Assembly: GCA_011048585.1 (NCBI GenBank)
Contig: DSDS01000043.1
Span: 1 to 21,900, forward strand
DNA from: Desulfurivibrio alkaliphilus
Lineage (GTDB): Bacteria > Desulfobacterota > Desulfobulbia > Desulfobulbales > Desulfurivibrionaceae
Reading direction: 5' to 3'
DNA length: 21,900 nucleotides
Positions within the stretch are counted from its first letter, which is position 1; the number at the start of each line of letters is the position of its first letter. This document shows, in pieces, positions 14,298 to 21,690 of the stretch. Under the pieces are notes generated by a model. The model searched no databases and was not told the DNA's origin. It saw only the letters and a list, made by a program, of their open reading frames with translations. The position numbers were made by a program, and so were the translations under genes.

Positions 14298-15333
14298 GGT
14301 TGTCACCACCCCTTCTCCTGTTAAGCGCGATGCGCCCCGCCAGCCGGAAAGCCGCCTTAAGGCTGGCGGGATCAGCCAGGCCCCGACCGGCGATATCGTA
14401 AGCAGTACCATGATCCACCGATGTGCGTATGATCGGCAGGCCGATGGTCACATTAACTCCGTCCCGAAAGTGCAGAAGCTTGAAGGGGATCAGCCCCTGA
14501 TCGTGATACTGGGCCACCACCGCGTCATATTTACCCCGGGAGGCCTGATAAAAAACGGTGTCCGGCGGAAAAGGGCCGGATACCGTAAACTCTCCTCCGG
14601 CCAGCTCGTTGGCCCGAGCCACGGCGGGGGCGATGATCTCGATCTCCTCCCGACCGAACATGCCCCCCTCCCCGGCATGGGGGTTGAGCCCGGCCACGGC
14701 GAGCCGGGGATGCTCCATGGCGAAATCGACCCGCAGAGCACGGGCGGTGAGCAGCAGCAAGCGCGTTATCCCCTGGCAACTAAGCGCCGACGCCACCTCG
14801 GCTAAAGGACGATGAATGGTGGTCAAGGTGACCCGCAAACGTTCGCCGGCCATCATCATGGCATATTCAGGGGCATTAGACAAGGCGGCAAGCATTTCGG
14901 TGTGGCCGGGATAGTGGTAACCGCCGGCGTTGAGCATATCCTTGCCGATGGGGCAAGTCACCATGGCCGCCAGCTCTCCCGCCTGAATCAGGCGCACCGC
15001 CTCGACGATACAGGCGCCCATGGCCCGGCCACTGGCCACGGTGGGGTGCCCCCAGGCTGGCAGCGGATCGAGCTGTGAGACGGGCAGCACATTAAGCGCG
15101 TCCTCCCGCGGTATCTGCCCCGGTTGCCAAAGCTTGAGCGGCACCGTCAAGTTCAGTTGCCGGGCGCAATTGGCTAAAACTCCGATATCGCCCAGAACAA
15201 TCGGAACGAAGGGGGTGGTCTGATCCTGGTCGTGCCAAAACCGAAGAAGCAACTCCGGCCCAACACCAGAAGCGCAACCCATTGTTATGCCGATAATATC
15301 ACATGTTTTTCGGCCAGCCATTTCAGTATCCAT
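14287..15333 (-). CDS. pdxA: 4-hydroxythreonine-4-phosphate dehydrogenase
   Basis: PdxA oxidises 4-phosphohydroxy-L-threonine with NAD(P) in the deoxyxylulose-5-phosphate-dependent route to pyridoxal phosphate. The 348-residue product shows the metal- and substrate-binding signatures CPIGKDMLNAGGYHYPGHTE, AGLNPHAGEGGMFGREE and VAQYHDQGLIPFK. The N-terminal element reads TMGCASGVGPE where the family usually has TMGDPAGIGPE. I use ATG 15333, which overlaps the yraN stop by 11 bases. ATG 15321 just after the stop is an alternative (344 residues). It is flanked by yraN and tmk in a tightly packed unit. Confidence 0.94.
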   Translation of the reverse strand: MDTEMAGRKTCDIIGITMGCASGVGPELLLRFWHDQDQTTPFVPIVLGDIGVLANCARQLNLTVPLKLWQPGQIPREDALNVLPVSQLDPLPAWGHPTVASGRAMGACIVEAVRLIQAGELAAMVTCPIGKDMLNAGGYHYPGHTEMLAALSNAPEYAMMMAGERLRVTLTTIHRPLAEVASALSCQGITRLLLLTARALRVDFAMEHPRLAVAGLNPHAGEGGMFGREEIEIIAPAVARANELAGGEFTVSGPFPPDTVFYQASRGKYDAVVAQYHDQGLIPFKLLHFRDGVNVTIGLPIIRTSVDHGTAYDIAGRGLADPASLKAAFRLAGRIALNRRRGGDNHVS

Positions 15334-15697
15334 CCGCCAGCTCGAAAGCATTTTTCACCAGTTCGATCTCCGGTTTACCCCTGATAAAAGTTACCGCCAC
15401 CACATCGAAACGGGCGGCGGGGTGATCGCTGCGCTCCCGGAGAAGATACTCCCGGGCCGCCCGGACGATTTTGGCCTGTTTGCGCCGATCAACCGCTTCC
15501 AAGGCCGAACCGAAGAGATCGCCCCGGCGACACTTGACCTCGACGAAAACCAGCTCGCCGGCCTCCTCGGCCACCAGGTCCAGTTCGGCCCCGTGGGCCC
15601 GGTAATTGGCCGCCAGAATCAGATAGCCGTGCCGAACCAGGAAATCGCGGGCCAAAATTTCGCCGCGCCGGCCCAGCTCCTGACGCTGGTGGGTCAC
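15323..15697 (-). CDS. yraN: YraN-family (UPF0102) endonuclease-like protein
   Basis: A 124-residue protein of the UPF0102/YraN family, which has a restriction-endonuclease-like PD-(D/E)xK fold. The catalytic pattern is visible as ELDLVAEE followed by LVFVEVKCR (E-D...ExK). Members are thought to act as Holliday-junction-type nucleases, but the biological role is not established. The start is GTG 15697, overlapping the rnhB stop in a GTGA arrangement. Adjacency to rnhB is conserved in many bacteria and hints at a shared role in DNA repair. Confidence 0.93.
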   Translation of the reverse strand: MTHQRQELGRRGEILARDFLVRHGYLILAANYRAHGAELDLVAEEAGELVFVEVKCRRGDLFGSALEAVDRRKQAKIVRAAREYLLRERSDHPAARFDVVAVTFIRGKPEIELVKNAFELADGY

Positions 15698-16398
15698 CTG
15701 GGGTCCTCCCCGGTCCGGCCATCAGTGGCGGCGGCTATGGCCAGCCTAACCGGTTTAAAACTGTGCCGATGTTCGGGACAGGGCCCGTGCGCTTGCAGCA
15801 AAAGCCGGTGTTCGGCGGTGCCGTATCCTTTGTGTTGCTGGAAGTTGTATTGGGGATATTGCTGATGAAGTTCCGCCATGATCTCGTCCCGTCGCACCTT
15901 GGCAACGACACTGGCGGCGGCGATGGAGGCGCTGCGGGAATCACCCCGGATCAGGGCCTGTTGCGGCAGCGGCAAGGCAACGGTGAACTTACCGTCCACC
16001 AATAGATAATCGGGCAGCAGGCCCCCCGACAATCCCGCCAGGTCCTGTACCGCCTTCTTCATGGCCAGCAGCGCAGCCTGCAGGATATTGATCCGATCAA
16101 TCTCCGCCGCCGAGACCACCCCCAGGCCCCAGGAGGCGCCGGGCAGGGCGCGGAGGCGGCCCACCAGCTCCAGCCGGCGCTCCGGCGTCAGCTGTTTGGA
16201 ATCTTTAAAAATTCCCGCCTCGCACTGCCTGGGCAGGATGACACAGGCCGCCACCACCGGTCCCGCCAAGGGACCGCGGCCAGCCTCGTCGGTACCGGCG
16301 ACCAACCGGTAACCCTGCCCCCACAGCGAACGCTCAAAGGCCAGGGAGTCGCCGACGGCCGGCTCCCTGGCCCACAAGGTTCGCTTTCCCAAGGGCAT
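15694..16398 (-). CDS. rnhB: ribonuclease HII
   Basis: RNase HII cuts the RNA strand of RNA-DNA hybrids and starts removal of single ribonucleotides from DNA. The 234-residue product has the signature GTDEAGRGPLAGPVVAA with acidic residues D37 and E38, then FKDSKQLTPERR, the third acidic site in LLVDGKF, and the end of the core SASIAAASVVAKVRRD. There is a ~30-residue extension before the first motif. The start is weakly supported (ATG 16398, with only GTTGGG just upstream), so the true start could be internal. It begins 11 bases after rplS and overlaps yraN by 4. Confidence 0.94.
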   Translation of the reverse strand: MPLGKRTLWAREPAVGDSLAFERSLWGQGYRLVAGTDEAGRGPLAGPVVAACVILPRQCEAGIFKDSKQLTPERRLELVGRLRALPGASWGLGVVSAAEIDRINILQAALLAMKKAVQDLAGLSGGLLPDYLLVDGKFTVALPLPQQALIRGDSRSASIAAASVVAKVRRDEIMAELHQQYPQYNFQQHKGYGTAEHRLLLQAHGPCPEHRHSFKPVRLAIAAATDGRTGEDPR

Positions 16399-16409
16399 CC
16401 CAACGGAAA

Positions 16410-16760
16410 TCAGTTATTGATGTCCCGTTCGCGAATCCGCGCCGCCTTGCCACGCAGATCCCGGAGGTAGTAGAGCCGGGAGCGCCGAACCCGACCGTTG
16501 CTGATCAGTTCGATCTTTTCCACCTGGGGAGAGTGGAGGGGGAAGGTCTTTTCCACACCCACCCCGTGGGAAATCTTACGGACGGTAACGCTGGCGCCCA
16601 TGGTGCCTCGACGACGACGGGTTACCACTCCCTGGAAAATCTGGACCCGCTCCTTGGTGCCTTCCATGATCCGAAAATGGACCTTGACGGAGTCACCGGG
16701 ACGGAATTCCGGGTGGTCATGGCGCATCTGTTCCTGTTCGATCTGGGCAATAGCGTTCAT
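16410..16760 (-). CDS. rplS: 50S ribosomal protein L19
   Basis: L19 sits at the 30S-50S interface. The 116-residue product begins MNAIAQIEQEQMR and has PGDSVKVHFRIMEG, the basic FQGVVTRRRRG, SVTVRKISHGVGVEKTFPLHSP and the tail VRRSRLYYLRDLRGKAARIRE. The frame is open further upstream, but ATG 16760 fits the family start and has GAGGAAGAG upstream. In many bacteria it directly follows trmD. Here a second methyltransferase gene lies between them. Confidence 0.98.
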   Translation of the reverse strand: MNAIAQIEQEQMRHDHPEFRPGDSVKVHFRIMEGTKERVQIFQGVVTRRRRGTMGASVTVRKISHGVGVEKTFPLHSPQVEKIELISNGRVRRSRLYYLRDLRGKAARIRERDINN

Positions 16761-16816
16761 TACTCTTCCTCTTGATATTTGGTAGTGATGCAGCTTAAGC
16801 AAAATTAAACTTCCAT

Positions 16817-17383
16817 TCAGGTCACGGCCAGCAGACGATCCATAATGATCGCCGCCGCCGACCGCACCGGTAAATGGTTATAATCGCCCCCGCCGCTGAT
16901 GGGCGGCAGGAAAGCGTCAACCTCTGCCAGGGCTTCCGGGGCCAACCCCCAGGCCGTTCCCAGCAGGATCAGCGTCGGCCCCTTGGCGACCAACCGTTTT
17001 TTCAGATCCTGGTAGGCGATCTCCCGGCCTTGGGCCCTGGCACTGGTGGCCACCACCAGGGGGGCCTCTCCCTGCCGGGCGGTGATCTTGGCGTAGAGAC
17101 CAGCCAAATCCGGCACCACCCGCACCAGCTGGAGGGCCTCTTTGCGGGCCGGATTCAACTCCCCGCCCCGGCCGGTGAGCCAGTGGGCCAGCAGTTCCGC
17201 CACCAGACTCTGCTGGTCGGCGTAAGGGGTGACCAGATGAAAACGGGCAATCCCGTAGGTGCGGCCGGTCCTGGCGATGTCATGGATATCCAGGTTGGTG
17301 ACCGCCGAGCCGATCAACTCGCCCCGGCGATTGTTCACCGGGTAGTGGACCAGGGCCACCTCCAGCCATTTTCCCGCGCTCAT
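16817..17383 (-). CDS. SPOUT-type RNA methyltransferase
   Basis: A 188-residue protein of the family annotated as SAM-dependent RNA methyltransferase (Pfam Methyltrn_RNA_4). The start is ATG 17383, with GGAG nine bases upstream, 4 bases after trmD. Features are LEVALVHYPVNNRRGELIGSAVTNLDIHDIARTG in two blocks at the N-terminus, PLVVATSARAQGREIAYQDL, and the C-terminal knot region LILLGTAWGLAPEAL followed by SGGGDYNHLPVRSAAAI, which binds S-adenosylmethionine in SPOUT enzymes. The RNA target is not established. Placement between trmD and rplS suggests tRNA or rRNA as substrate. It is not a truncated trmD copy, because the motifs differ. Confidence 0.85.
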   Translation of the reverse strand: MSAGKWLEVALVHYPVNNRRGELIGSAVTNLDIHDIARTGRTYGIARFHLVTPYADQQSLVAELLAHWLTGRGGELNPARKEALQLVRVVPDLAGLYAKITARQGEAPLVVATSARAQGREIAYQDLKKRLVAKGPTLILLGTAWGLAPEALAEVDAFLPPISGGGDYNHLPVRSAAAIIMDRLLAVT

Positions 17384-17387
17384 CGCT

Positions 17388-18152
17388 TCAATCTCCGCCA
17401 ACCCCGGCCGAGGGCAACGAAATACCGTTTTCCCGCAGCAACTTGAGTTCCGCCGGGGTAAGCTCCATGGCCGCTACCAGCTCCGGGCGCCGGGAGATGG
17501 TCCGGCGCACCGCCGCCAGAAAACGCCAACGCTCTATGGCGGCATGATCGCCGGAGAGCAGCACATCCGGCACCTCCCGCCCGGCGAAGATCCGGGGCCG
17601 GGTATACTGAGGATACTTCAGCCCGCCGCGACTGCCCCGGCTGAAGGTGTCGTTCTCGGCCGAATCTCCGCAGCCCAGCACCCCGGGCAGAAGCCGAATC
17701 ACGCTGTCCAGCAGCACCAGGGCCGCCGGCTCGCCGCCGGTGAGGACGTAGTCACCGATGGACACCTCAAGGTCAACGTAAGCGGCGCGAAATCGTTCAT
17801 CCACCCCTTCATAGCGACCACAGACCAGAATCAGCTGTTTTTCCCCGGCCAACTCCTCAGCCAGTCGCTGATTCAGGGTGCGCCCCTGGGGGGTAAGCAG
17901 CACCACCCGGGCATCGCCACCGTTCCCCCGCGCCTGCTCAACGGCGGCGGCCAGAGGTTCGGGCTTCATCACCATCCCCTCCCCGCCCCCGAAGGGACGG
18001 TCATCGGTCATGGCGTGTTTGTCCGTGGCGTAATCACGGATATTATGGGTCTGAATCACCACCAGCCCATCCTGGACCGCCCGCCGGATCATTCCCGCGC
18101 CCAACGGGGAGACAAAAAAGTCCGGGAAAATGGTCAAAATATCAAAACGCAT
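17388..18152 (-). CDS. trmD: tRNA (guanine-N1-)-methyltransferase
   Basis: TrmD makes m1G37 next to the anticodon and prevents +1 frameshifting. The 254-residue product starts at ATG 18152 (MRFDILTIFPDFF), 8 bases after rimM; a TTG at 18164 would overlap rimM and does not fit the family. Visible signatures are DDRPFGGGEGMVMKPEPL, the trefoil-knot cofactor site CGRYEGVDERF and SIGDYVLTGGEPAALVLLD, and ENDTFSRG followed by LKYPQYTRP. It lies in the conserved rpsP-rimM-trmD-rplS context. Confidence 0.97.
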   Translation of the reverse strand: MRFDILTIFPDFFVSPLGAGMIRRAVQDGLVVIQTHNIRDYATDKHAMTDDRPFGGGEGMVMKPEPLAAAVEQARGNGGDARVVLLTPQGRTLNQRLAEELAGEKQLILVCGRYEGVDERFRAAYVDLEVSIGDYVLTGGEPAALVLLDSVIRLLPGVLGCGDSAENDTFSRGSRGGLKYPQYTRPRIFAGREVPDVLLSGDHAAIERWRFLAAVRRTISRRPELVAAMELTPAELKLLRENGISLPSAGVGGD

Positions 18153-18160
18153 AGGGCGCT

Positions 18161-18718
18161 TCAACCGTTGAGCTCCAGCAAGCCCGGGGGCGGGGTCAGC
18201 AGGAGAAAGGCTTCCTCAACGGCAGTGGCGGCCTGCAAGCGCATAAACTCTTCATGGACCGGCACCAGTATCTCCCGTCCGTCCCCGTCGCTGATCACCA
18301 GGATGGCGCGGGCGGCAGTGGGCAGCAGACCGCTGACCCTGCCGATCTCCCGGCCCTCTCCATCCCTGGCGGCCAGGCCCAGCAATTGATGCCAGTAAAC
18401 CTCCCCGGCCGGCAACGGGGGCAACTGGCTGATCGCCACCGCCACCAGGCAACCCCGCAGGGTTTCCGCCCCATCGCGATCATCAACCCCGGCCAGTCGG
18501 ACAATCACCGCTTCCCCGCTGCTGCGGCTGGCCAGCAGCTCATAGGCCCGGGGGCCCTCAGCGGCGGCCAGCAGAAAAAGCTGCCGGTAACCCTTAAGAG
18601 CCAAGGAGCCACCGGCCAAGGGCACAATCTTCAACTCCCCCTTGATCCCCTGCGGTTTGACGATCTTGCCGATCGCCACCAACCCGGCCCGCAAGGGGCC
18701 GGTAGCGTGAATTTTCAC
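18161..18718 (-). CDS. rimM: 16S rRNA processing protein RimM
   Basis: RimM assists maturation of the 30S head and binds ribosomal protein S19. The 185-residue product has the N-terminal barrel (VAIGKIVKPQGIKGELKI at about 14-31), the VRLAGVDDRDGAETLRG element and the C-terminal PRC-barrel (EVYWHQLLGLAARDGEGREIGRV in two blocks, then ILVPVHEEF). It follows khpA by 11 bases and precedes trmD by 8, its normal place. Confidence 0.96.
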   Translation of the reverse strand: MKIHATGPLRAGLVAIGKIVKPQGIKGELKIVPLAGGSLALKGYRQLFLLAAAEGPRAYELLASRSSGEAVIVRLAGVDDRDGAETLRGCLVAVAISQLPPLPAGEVYWHQLLGLAARDGEGREIGRVSGLLPTAARAILVISDGDGREILVPVHEEFMRLQAATAVEEAFLLLTPPPGLLELNG

Positions 18719-18729
18719 TGCCCGACCCG

Positions 18730-18957
18730 CTATTCCACAATTTCAAGGCGGATTTGACGCTGACCCGGAGCCACAGCGCCGAGCAAAGTACGCAGGGCGC
18801 GGACGGTCCGGCCCTGGCGACCGATCACCTTGCCCAAGTCCTCGTTGGCGACCCGCAGTTCAAGCAGCAAAGCGTCATCCGCTTCGCTGCTGCTGACCTC
18901 CACCGCCTCGGGCTTATCCACCAGGCCGGCAGCGACAAAAGCTACCAACTCCCGCAT
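18730..18957 (-). CDS. khpA: KH-domain RNA-binding protein KhpA
   Basis: A 75-residue protein made of a single KH domain. The start is ATG 18957 (MRELVAFVAAGLVDKPEAV), 8 bases after the rpsP stop; the longer upstream frame has no family match. The RNA-binding GxxG loop is GRQG at 46-49 within LGKVIGRQGRTVRALRTLL. KhpA proteins bind many RNAs, and the gene stands between rpsP and rimM in a wide range of bacteria, as here. Confidence 0.95.
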   Translation of the reverse strand: MRELVAFVAAGLVDKPEAVEVSSSEADDALLLELRVANEDLGKVIGRQGRTVRALRTLLGAVAPGQRQIRLEIVE

Positions 18958-18965
18958 GGCGCGGC

Positions 18966-19211
18966 CTACTCTGCCGCCGGGGCGCCCTTCAGCAGGCTGC
19001 GCACGGTGTCGGTGGGCTTGGCGCCCCGGGCCAGCCAATCGGCAACCCGGTCCTGCTTGACGCTTACCAGCGCGGGCTCCTGCATGGGGTCGTAGGTGCC
19101 GACCACCTCCAGGAAACGGCCATCGCGTTTGGCCTCGGAATCCGCCACTACAATCCGGTAAAAGGGCTTCTTTTTCCTGCCCATCCGGGTCAGGCGAATG
19201 TGTACTGCCAT
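18966..19211 (-). CDS. rpsP: 30S ribosomal protein S16
   Basis: S16 is a primary-assembly protein of the small subunit. The 81-residue product begins MAVHIRLTRMGRKKKPFYRIVVAD and has FLEVVGTYDPM and the helical WLARGAKPTDTVRSLL. The start at ATG 19211 is supported by GGAGG upstream; the open frame to 19253 is an extension without family match. It lies 41 bases after ffh. Confidence 0.98.
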   Translation of the reverse strand: MAVHIRLTRMGRKKKPFYRIVVADSEAKRDGRFLEVVGTYDPMQEPALVSVKQDRVADWLARGAKPTDTVRSLLKGAPAAE

Positions 19212-19252
19212 CTTGTCACTCCTCCAAATAAAGGGGATAATCACACTTACCA

Positions 19253-20620
19253 CTATCTAGCCAGCCCTTTGGGCCGTTTACGCCTTTTCTTGCCGCCGCC
19301 CACCAGGCCGCCCAGGCCGCCGGGTTTGCCGCGGAATTTCTTCATCAACTTAAGCATCTCGGTGTAACTTTTGATCACCTTGTTGACATCCTGGACCTGG
19401 GTGCCGCTGCCCCTGGCGATCCGGGCCCGGCGCGACGCGTTGATGATCGCGTGGTTGCGCCGCTCCTTGGCGGTCATCGAGTTGATCACCGCCTCAACCT
19501 TGACCAGCTCACGTTCGTCGGGTTTGGGGATATCCTGCATCTTTTTGAAGCGGCTCATCCCCGGGATCATCCCCATGATCTGCTCCAGGCTGCCCATCTT
19601 GCGAACCTGTTTGATCTGATCGAGAAAATCCTCCAGGGTAAAACCGTCCTGGCGGATCTTTTGGGCCAGATCCTCAGCCTTGTCTCGATCGATGGCGCTT
19701 TCAGCCTTTTCGATCAGGGTCAGGACATCTCCCATCCCCAGGATGCGCGAGGCCATCCGATCGGGATGGAAGGGTTCCAGGGCATCAAGCCCCTCGCCCA
19801 GGCCGACGAACTTGATCGGCCGGCCGGTGGCCTTTTTGATCGAGAGCGCCGCCCCGCCCCGGGCATCGCCGTCCAGTTTGGTCAGGATCACCCCGCTTAA
19901 AGAGAGATCAAGGTGAAACTTGTCCGCCACCGCCACCGCGTCCTGGCCGGTCATGGCATCGACCACCAGCAGGATCTCGGCGGGTTGCAGGGTCACCTTG
20001 ATCCGGCCCAGCTCCTCCATCAGGGTCTGATCGACATGGAGACGGCCGGCGGTATCGATGATCATGGTATCGCAACCGAGCTCGCCGGCCCGGCCGAGGG
20101 CCTGGCGGCAGATCTCCACCGGATCCTGCTCGGTTTGCGAGGGATGCACCGGAACCTGCAGGGTTCCGGCCAACACCCGCAACTGCTCGATGGCGGCGGG
20201 CCGGTAAACATCGGCCGGCACCAGATAGGGTTTCTTGCCATCCTTTTGCAACCGTCTGGCCAGCTTGCCCGCCGAGGTGGTTTTACCGGAGCCCTGCAGG
20301 CCCACCAGCATGATCACCACCGGCTTGCGGCCCCCCAGATCCAGCTCGACGTTGCTGCCGCCCAGCAACTCCACCAGCTCCTGGTGGACTATCTTGATCA
20401 CCTGCTGGCCGGGAGCCAGGCTTTTCAGAACCTCCTGCCCCACCGCCTTCTCGGTTACAGCGGCAACGAAATCCTTGACCACCTGGAAGTTGACATCGGC
20501 CTCCAGCAGGGCAAGCCGGACCTCCCGCATCGCCTCCTGAATATTCTCCTCATTCAGGGTGCCATGGCCGCGCAGCTTTTTGAAAACATCCTGCAAGCGG
20601 TCGGAAAGATTGTCGAACAT
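19253..20620 (-). CDS. ffh: signal recognition particle protein Ffh
   Basis: Ffh binds 4.5S RNA and signal peptides and, with FtsY, delivers nascent membrane proteins to the translocon. The 455-residue product has an N domain (1-~90), the G domain with G1 GLQGSGKT at 107-114, the box VPADVYRPAA, DTAGR and TKLDGDARGG, and a methionine-rich M domain (from ~330: MGSLEQIMGMIPGMSRFKKM, then the RNA-binding SRRARIARGSG). The C-terminus is basic and glycine-rich. The ATG at 20620 has AAGG upstream. It is the first gene of the long rpsP-khpA-rimM-trmD unit and has a strong promoter. Confidence 0.98.
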   Translation of the reverse strand: MFDNLSDRLQDVFKKLRGHGTLNEENIQEAMREVRLALLEADVNFQVVKDFVAAVTEKAVGQEVLKSLAPGQQVIKIVHQELVELLGGSNVELDLGGRKPVVIMLVGLQGSGKTTSAGKLARRLQKDGKKPYLVPADVYRPAAIEQLRVLAGTLQVPVHPSQTEQDPVEICRQALGRAGELGCDTMIIDTAGRLHVDQTLMEELGRIKVTLQPAEILLVVDAMTGQDAVAVADKFHLDLSLSGVILTKLDGDARGGAALSIKKATGRPIKFVGLGEGLDALEPFHPDRMASRILGMGDVLTLIEKAESAIDRDKAEDLAQKIRQDGFTLEDFLDQIKQVRKMGSLEQIMGMIPGMSRFKKMQDIPKPDERELVKVEAVINSMTAKERRNHAIINASRRARIARGSGTQVQDVNKVIKSYTEMLKLMKKFRGKPGGLGGLVGGGKKRRKRPKGLAR

Positions 20621-20668
20621 ACCTAATACCTTGTTTTTTTAAAAATTTTTACCGTCGCGCCGATGACG

Positions 20669-20697
20669 AAAAAAAACAACTCCGGACGCAGACCGGA
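20669..20697 (-). terminator. small hairpin with U-tract in the ffh leader
   Basis: On the minus strand TCCGG (20697-20693) and CCGGA (20685-20681) form a 5-bp stem with a 7-base loop, followed after GTTG by eight T (20676-20669). The structure begins only a few bases after the predicted transcription start, so it would be at the extreme 5' end of the ffh mRNA. It could be an early terminator (attenuator) for ffh or serve fabD and lspA transcripts. The stem is short, so efficiency is doubtful. Confidence 0.4.
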
Positions 20698-20706
20698 AAA
20701 CGGGCA

Positions 20707-20735
20707 AGAATACTTGCAAGCCCCGATAATGTCAA
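20707..20735 (-). promoter_or_regulatory. sigma-70-type promoter for the ffh-rpsP-trmD unit
   Basis: On the minus strand there is a perfect -35 TTGACA (20735-20730), a 17-base spacer and TATTCT (20712-20707, four of six consensus bases). The predicted start is near 20700, about 80 bases before the ffh ATG. It lies in the 127-base gap after fabD. Confidence 0.75.
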
Positions 20736-20747
20736 GCGCCAAAACGG

Positions 20748-21680
20748 TTACCCGGCGGCCAGGGTTTCCGGACTGTCCACCTGCCGAATCTCACAGGGAT
20801 AATCGGTGGGGATGATCTTTTTAAGCAGGCCGGAGAGTACCGTTTTGGGACCGACCTCGATAAAGGTGCCCACCCCGGCGGCCCGCAGGTTTTCAATGAT
20901 TTCGTACCAGCGAACGGTAGCGGCGATCTGGCGGGCCATGATGGAACGAATCGCGGCCGGATCGGTCTCCGGGGCGGCGGTTACATTGAAAAACAACGGC
21001 GTGGCCGGAGGGTTGAAAGGGGTGGCGGCCATGATTTTGCTAAAGTCCGGCACCGCCCCGGCAATCAACTCACTGTGCCAGGCCCCGCTCACCGGCAGGG
21101 CTATGGCCTTGCCGCCCCGCTCCTTGGCCAGGGCCGAAGCCGCTTCCACCGCCGGGGTATCGCCTGAAATCACGATCTGGGCGGCGGAGTTATGGTTGGC
21201 GATGGTGATTCGCCCCCTGGAGGCCGCGGCGGCCACGATTTCAGCCACCGCCGCGAAATCCAGTTTGACCACCGCCGCCATGGCCCCGGGGTTCCGGGCC
21301 GCCTCCCGCTCCATCAAACGGCCGCGCTCGGTGACCAGCCGGATGGTGTCATCAAAGCTGAGGACCCCGGCGGCCGCCAGGGCGGAATATTCCCCCAGGC
21401 TGTGACCGGCATAATAGTCGGCCCGAACCCCGGACTTTTGCACGGCCCGCAGACAGATCAAGTTGATGACCGTCAACGCCGGCTGCAGGTTAAGGGTGCG
21501 GGTCAGCTCCTCCAGCGGGCCCTCCAGGCAAAGCCTTTCCAAAGGCAGGCCGCTGAGCTTTTCGGCCCGGACCAACAGCTCCCTGGCCTGGGAGTCCTGC
21601 TCGAGAAAGCCCCGGCCCATACCGATATACTGGGACCCCTGGCCGGGGAAAATGATCGCGGTTTTAGCGGGATCGCTCAT
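20748..21680 (-). CDS. fabD: malonyl-CoA:ACP transacylase
   Basis: FabD loads malonyl groups from coenzyme A onto acyl carrier protein for fatty-acid chain extension. The 310-residue product has the oxyanion-hole GQGSQ at 13-17, the nucleophile S94 in GHSLGEYSA, the catalytic H202 in SGAWHSELI, and the substrate-binding stretch ANHNSAAQIVISG at 161-173. The start ATG 21680 has AGGAG upstream, formed partly by the lspA stop region. No other fatty-acid gene is seen in the window. It follows lspA by 10 bases. Confidence 0.97.
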   Translation of the reverse strand: MSDPAKTAIIFPGQGSQYIGMGRGFLEQDSQARELLVRAEKLSGLPLERLCLEGPLEELTRTLNLQPALTVINLICLRAVQKSGVRADYYAGHSLGEYSALAAAGVLSFDDTIRLVTERGRLMEREAARNPGAMAAVVKLDFAAVAEIVAAAASRGRITIANHNSAAQIVISGDTPAVEAASALAKERGGKAIALPVSGAWHSELIAGAVPDFSKIMAATPFNPPATPLFFNVTAAPETDPAAIRSIMARQIAATVRWYEIIENLRAAGVGTFIEVGPKTVLSGLLKKIIPTDYPCEIRQVDSPETLAAG

Positions 21681-21690
21681 CGGGATTCTC

